64,000 nucleotides of DNA from positions 9,954,764 through 10,018,763 of the forward strand of contig NC_092583.1 in NCBI RefSeq assembly GCF_037975245.1, read 5' to 3'. Below the pieces are notes generated by a model. It did no database searches, had not been told where the DNA came from, and saw only the letters and a list, made by a program, of their open reading frames with translations. Both the position numbers and the translations under genes were made by a program. Every line of letters begins with the position of its first letter. The stretch's first letter is position 1. Positions 58,590 to 64,000 of the stretch are shown here, in pieces. The DNA comes from Apostichopus japonicus (Eukaryota; Echinodermata; Holothuroidea; Aspidochirotida; Stichopodidae).

Positions 58590-60558
58590 CTGTGAGAAGC
58601 CAAAAATAAAATCAAATAATATGAAAATAATAGAGTAGAAAGAAGGAAAAAATAGAAGGAAAAAAAAGAAGAAAAAAAAGGTTATAATGATTTTAACAAT
58701 TCTAAAATCATGTTTGGAATGAATGTGTCAGAAGTAGAATGAACATGGGGCATAATCGAAAATCCTTGACCTAGAAATTCCTGAACATTGTGAAAAATAT
58801 TTTTTATTTTTCAACTAAATTTTAAGAATGGCTTCAAACAGACGGATAGCTAGACAGATTAAGTGATAGATGATATATGTGCCCACAGGAATTTTGTTGG
58901 TATGAATAAAACCTATGGAAAAATTAGAAATGATTACTTTTAACTTTTGACACGGTCACATAAAAAACTTTTACCACAAAATTGGACACAACTTCCAAAG
59001 AGGACTTGAAAAAGAGCAACAGCAAAATGTTACAACTATAATTTATATATGTAGTTGTTACTTTTCGAGAGGATCAGAGGTCAATATTCGGGGATCGTAA
59101 GGTCAAGATTCAAGATGGACAGGACATTCGCACCCCAACTTTTCAAATATTTCTGTCATTTTTCTGAACGTTGAAATTTAGGACTGGGGAAAAGTTCAGG
59201 ACTTTACAATTGTTCTAATAACATCCACAATAAACATTTCTTGTAAATTTCAAATTGTGACATATCATCTAAGCATCTGTAAACTTTCGCATTCAATTCC
59301 AATATCCTTTTTTCCTTCTTTCTTTTATATATATATATATATTGATTATTGATGTCACAGTGTTTGCCAAATTCAAATAAGTGAAAATGAAAGTAACAGT
59401 TAGCAATGTTTATAGTTGTTACATTGACAACAAAATCTGTTTCAGGTTTCGTTTTAGTACAAATGATACACAAAACATTCAGAGGCAAGAAAGTTCTTGT
59501 GATGTGCACTTGTAACATTACACCTGTTTGCCATAAGGTTACTCTTGGTACAAACCTACTATATATATATATCTGATGTGCACTCAACAATGGTACTGCA
59601 TTAAAATGATATTTAAACACCATTAAAAATTTGACATAGTTTCTACAAACAAAGCTGTCATGTGAAACAGGTGTTTAATGGCCCCCCCCCCCAAATGGGT
59701 GGCAAAATGTTGGGGGAAAAAAAAGGAAAATGGGGGAAAAGATTTATCATAAATAATTTCATTTCTGCTGATATTGTTCTTGATTGACTTCCTGCCTACA
59801 CAGCTGACAAATATTGTCAGTCAATGAGCAGAAGAGATAGACAGAGCATTGGCAACTCCAGGATTTCTGGGAAGAGGAGGACCTTACAGCCTCATTAATC
59901 ATTCAATCTCAACTTTCAGAAAAGGGTGCTCACCCCCCCAACCCCCCCACCCTTCCTAGATCAACCTCAGGAGAGATCCTTGTATTATGAAGAAAAGAGC
60001 CATCATAAAGCAAGTTTCTTGCATCTCGCATCCAAATATTGCAAAAAAAAGTTTGCTTATTTCAGATTCCTTTTTTTGGCAGTAAATACTCCAGGTTTTG
60101 TTAACAGCTTTTCTTCTCGTTTCTTTGGCAACCAAGTGCACCAAGACCGCTGCTTCAGCAGTTCTTTTCACAGCACTCCACCACTGCTTGTTGGTTTAAA
60201 AAAGGTTTAACGTACTTGAGGTCTATTATTAACAAATACATGATATTTTTTATGTAAACCATGTTATAGTAAAGTAAACAGAGAGTGTTTGGTAAACAAA
60301 GTGATACCGCCTTTCTGGGACACCCAACACAATTTAATATAATGTCAATATTGTATCATAGGATACATCTTTCTAAAGGGTTCTTAATTTGTTTTGTTTC
60401 ATGTGGGTGGGAAAGTCATTATTTCTATGGAGCAAATCTGAACGTAAGAGGCTTTTTTTTTTTTTTGGGTGGGCCTTGAAATGGAGTCCAAGTTCCAAAA
60501 TAACAGAACATCTGATTTCTTGAAGAGTGAGAAATGTTAACACTTGATTTAACCTCTA
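58590..60558. other. Upstream MAP3K intron, no exon found
   Basis: AT-rich with short TA microsatellites at 59325 and 59555 and poly-C at 59680. The exon coding the first half of the PB1 domain was searched for and not found. Confidence 0.45.
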
Positions 60559-61045
60559 GTGTCATGTGGGTTCAATGAAGGTGTATGTGATTTCATTACA
60601 TCTTCAAAGGATGACACCGGCCAAAATTTTATAGTTTTTTTTCTCTCGATCATACGTAAACACAAACACTTCAGTGCCATTGTGACTCTATACCGCTCTA
60701 GACACCGCTCTAAACATGGAAAGTTTCTGCTAAACAAATACTGTTATAAAATATGGAATAATCTCCCAACTGGTATTAGACATTGGAAATCATGTGCTTC
60801 ATTCAAGTATCAACTAAAGAGTTATCTAACCTCCAAGTACCGTGATTGATATTATTGTCAATTTTGTTTTGTACATTTTGTTTTTCTTTCTTACTTTGTT
60901 CTGTTATTTTCTTTCTTTTTCTTTAGGGTTACTAGCTTTGATAAACATTTTATGCTTTTCTAGTATCCTGTATATACTATTACTGCACTGTTTTTGTATG
61001 TCTATGTATATGCAAAATATATTAACTGAACTGAACTATATTCTT
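60559..61045 (+). mobile_element. LINE remnant: reverse transcriptase C-terminal tail and 3' end
   Basis: An open frame to 60849 ends with a segment containing KIWNNLPTGIRHWKSCASFK, which fits the WN-x-LP tail after the thumb region of LINE reverse transcriptases (CR1/L2/Jockey-like). It is followed by a T-rich 3' region and short actgaactgaact repeats. No reverse-transcriptase catalytic motif is present, so this is a 5'-truncated copy. Confidence 0.6.
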
Positions 61046-63018
61046 TTCTCGTGTTGAAAGGAATTCACCATTTAAGATATGACAAATCTCGGGAAATCTC
61101 CTTGGAGGGCTTTTAAAATTGACAAATTCTTTGACTTAACCCAAGCATGTTCCTTTTAGTTCTTCTAAAACAACAGAGCACCCCTTTTCCTGACATTCAA
61201 CAAAATGTTGTCCTTGACAATTTGATATAATAAATTGGACACATGCTCATATTCCAGGCTGTTTTAAAGTGGTATGTTTTCCTATTGATGGGTTCTTGTG
61301 TTGCAGGTACTGACTGACCCTAATGGCAGCCACTTTAATTGCCTAACTTTGCTGGGATGTTTAAAAGGGTCTTTTCTCAGATATTAAAAGTGGTAAAGAA
61401 GTGCAACCTGGACTGACAGCAAGTGTTTTTTTTTTTTTTTTTTTTAGTGTTCTCCAACATATGAAAATTAATTTGGGTCATCCTTTACGGGGAAAGGAGA
61501 GGGTTCGGGGGGGGGGGAAAGAAACATTAAAGTCAAGATGCAGATCACCTACAAAGGAAAACATTTGGTCAAGTTCCCATATTTTTGATACATTGTTTAG
61601 TTCCTGAGACAACACTTCATATATGTTTTTTGTCCTTCATATTATTTGGATATAAGCACAATGTGTTTTAATTTGTGATGACATACATGGACATGTAACA
61701 CATCAAACTATCTTATAGCATTTCGTTGCTTTCCACCAATGCAGACTGCACACCTTCCACTATTGAAACCAATTATTAAACTATGTATCTTATCACTTTC
61801 ATTTAAATACATTCAATCTCAAAAACATCATACAGTGGAATTATTTTCCCGGGTTTATGTTATAATGAATGTTTTCCCGGGGTTTTCATGTTATAATAAT
61901 TTCAAATTTTAAAGGAGAGACGAAAGCAGTCGTTCATGTAGTCCATTCATGACGTATTACAAATATCTGCACAGTGCACTCAACCTAATATAATTTATTA
62001 ATAAATATGTAATATTTTTGCTTTTTTTTTCATCTCAACAACAGAACAACCTAAGAAGCAGTATACTTCGTTTCACAAGCTCTGTATCATATATTTCTTA
62101 TTTCCCATTTGAACAAATCTGACACATTTTGAAAAAAAATTGAAAGAGTTTTTAAACCAAGGTAATACTACTCTGCAACGTCCCGTGTTTGGTATTACAG
62201 TAAGCTTACCAGAAACTGGCAACCCGAAAGACGAGCCCAAAACAGAACTTACACACGCAACGATATTTACCTGTTTCCACTCGACTCCTGCACTCTCTCA
62301 TCTACCCAACCTGCAAAACTGGTATTTCTTTTTATACTTCAGAATAGTAGATCTGAAGCACCGAGTCAAAAACCAAACTTTACTGATTTTTCGATGGTTG
62401 GGTAGATGGAAAATGGAAGGATTTGGATGAAAAGAGGTTGCAAGGCACAACTACTTATAAGAGAAATTGGGATGGTGGAGTAAGATTGTTTTTTAGATTG
62501 TTTCAAAAATAACATTATTAATGATCCTTTTATTTCATGTTTGATGAGGGATCCACTCTTATTACTTCTGCCCACGTACTCAAAAAGGAGGAGAACACAT
62601 CCACATTCCAAGCATTCCATGACAAGAAATTACCAGCCACTGGTTGGTATTAACATGTGGCACTCAGAACTAAGGTCATACACTGTATGGTTGTGGGCGA
62701 TTTAAGAGGGTGTGTAATAAAGACAAAATAATGACACTTGTTGTTTGGGGGGGGCGTTGGGGGCCTTGCTGGGGTACAACAAATATTTCTACTCTTGTAA
62801 CTTATTTCTTGATATTCTTGATAACTTATTTCTATGTTTGATCATTTTTGGATCATATTTTCCAGATATAAATTGAGAGTTATTTTCGAAGGGATGTCCG
62901 GTTGTCTGACTATTTCATATTTAAAATATTACACTTGGCCAATTAAAAAATATAAACAAACTTTTACAGCGATGAAAAGTCATTCAAAATATAACCCTGA
63001 AAATGGATCACCATAAGT
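61046..63018. other. Probable upstream MAP3K intron, no confident exon
   Basis: A minus-strand segment near 62265-62310 has acceptor- and donor-like edges and reads WVDERVQESSGN in one frame, but it matches nothing I recognise in MEKK2/3. Otherwise AT-rich non-coding DNA. Confidence 0.35.
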
Positions 63019-63480
63019 CAGGGATGAGACTGAGCCGGGGAAAAAAAATCTGAAATTTATCGATCGCCGTCCTGGGGGAGGGGTTTAAGGGGAGGTGGGT
63101 CCCCCTCCCCTTTAGAATTTTTTTGTCAGGTAAGGAGGGCTTAAATGCAAAATGGTGGACTCTAGATGGAATCTATCACACCACGTAACTCGCCAAAAAA
63201 GTGTGGAATTTCTGCTTGTATAATTTATCCATTAGCTTTTTTGAACCAAAAAAAGGCTTTTTTGCTTGCTTTGTGCTACTTGATTCCACCACTGGTCAAA
63301 TTCGGTGTTCCTTCCCTTCACAGTCCAGCATGTTTGGCCAAAAAAAAAATAAATAAAATAAAATAAAATAAAAAAAATAATAAAAAATAATAAAAAACGC
63401 GAATTACGAGAAAAAACGCAAAAATGAAAAAAAAAAAAAAAATTGGAAATCCGCGTTTCCGCGGAAGAGTCTCATGCCTG
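63019..63480. mobile_element. Putative TIR element with A-rich interior
   Basis: CAGGGATGAGACT at 63019 and AGTCTCATGCCTG ending at 63480 are inverted with one mismatch. The flanks share ATAAGT (63013-63018, 63481-63486). The interior has a G-rich stretch near the left end and aaat/aaaat repeats at 63340-63440. It is hAT-like by its ends. Confidence 0.6.
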
Positions 63481-64000
63481 ATAAGTTGTCTGCTTTATTC
63501 CATTAAGTGGTTAAGTTGTTTAAGATTTACTTCCTTGTTCAATTAAACTGTGTGAAAGGTTAGATAATCATTTTGGAATGCCTTTGTGTTGTGGTTTTGT
63601 CAATGTACCCTGACATTTAAAAGCTTGACAAATATTATTCAAACACGGTTGATAAACCGTTCACATCATAAATCAAGGTTCCTAAATATTAGGTTCATCT
63701 ACAGTCAATGCAGCTCATGTTTTAACAGTCCCCATGCACGGTGGATAAACTTGAAGAAGGCACACACCCGGTTCTATAATCAAATTTATTGAGGTTCAGT
63801 TGCAGATGAGTGATCAATTCTGACCCCCAAATGTTTCAAAACATGTTCAAAAATTTATTTTATAAAAAAATAAGAAAAAATAAAAAAGGGGAAAAGTTTG
63901 ATGGGAGGTTATCATCCGTCTCCAGACTGTGAACCTTTCATCACTATGGTAATAATATGATGACATTACCAGAGGAGTGAAGTCATAATTTATAGGCACG

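Overview
This is an animal (metazoan) nuclear genomic window: AT-rich, with intron-split genes, consensus GT/AG splice sites, long introns and intergenic space full of microsatellites, minisatellites, short hAT-type DNA transposons, tRNA-derived SINEs and a LINE remnant. The two recognisable genes and the repeat style suggest a marine invertebrate deuterostome, perhaps an echinoderm. That taxonomic call is an inference from general character, not from a match.

Layout. 1-14.8 kb: no recognisable gene; it holds an inverted pair of tRNA-like fragments around a long (TA)n tract, one hAT miniature element, and a 1.5 kb segment bounded by two mirror-image hairpins. 14.86-23.61 kb (+ strand): a complete six-exon gene for a Shiftless (SHFL/C19orf66)-like zinc-ribbon protein of 253 residues, the antiviral factor that in vertebrates blocks programmed -1 ribosomal frameshifting. 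Its N-terminal half looks like a degenerate KH fold. Intron 1 carries a 2.28 kb inverted-repeat transposon. 23.6-39.2 kb: transposon- and repeat-rich intergenic DNA with one weak candidate microprotein gene at 33.5-34.3 kb and a foldback element at 36 kb. 39.24-58.59 kb (- strand): the 3' eleven exons (518 residues plus stop) of a MAP3K2/MAP3K3 (MEKK2/3) orthologue, running from the second half of the PB1 domain through the linker to the end of the kinase domain. A candidate 12-nt microexon lies inside it. The 5' end of the gene is not seen and probably lies beyond the window. 58.6-64 kb: no coding exon recognised; it has a LINE reverse-transcriptase tail remnant and a terminal inverted-repeat element.

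The two genes are convergent and about 15.6 kb apart. Nothing in the sequence links them functionally, although SHFL (antiviral effector) and MEKK2/3 (stress, NF-kB and MEK5-ERK5 signalling) both act in vertebrate defence. Splice phases join in frame across every junction of both models (SHFL coding sequence 762 nt, MAP3K partial 1557 nt), which is the strongest internal evidence for the gene structures. Exon coordinates were read by eye; no alignment or search was run.
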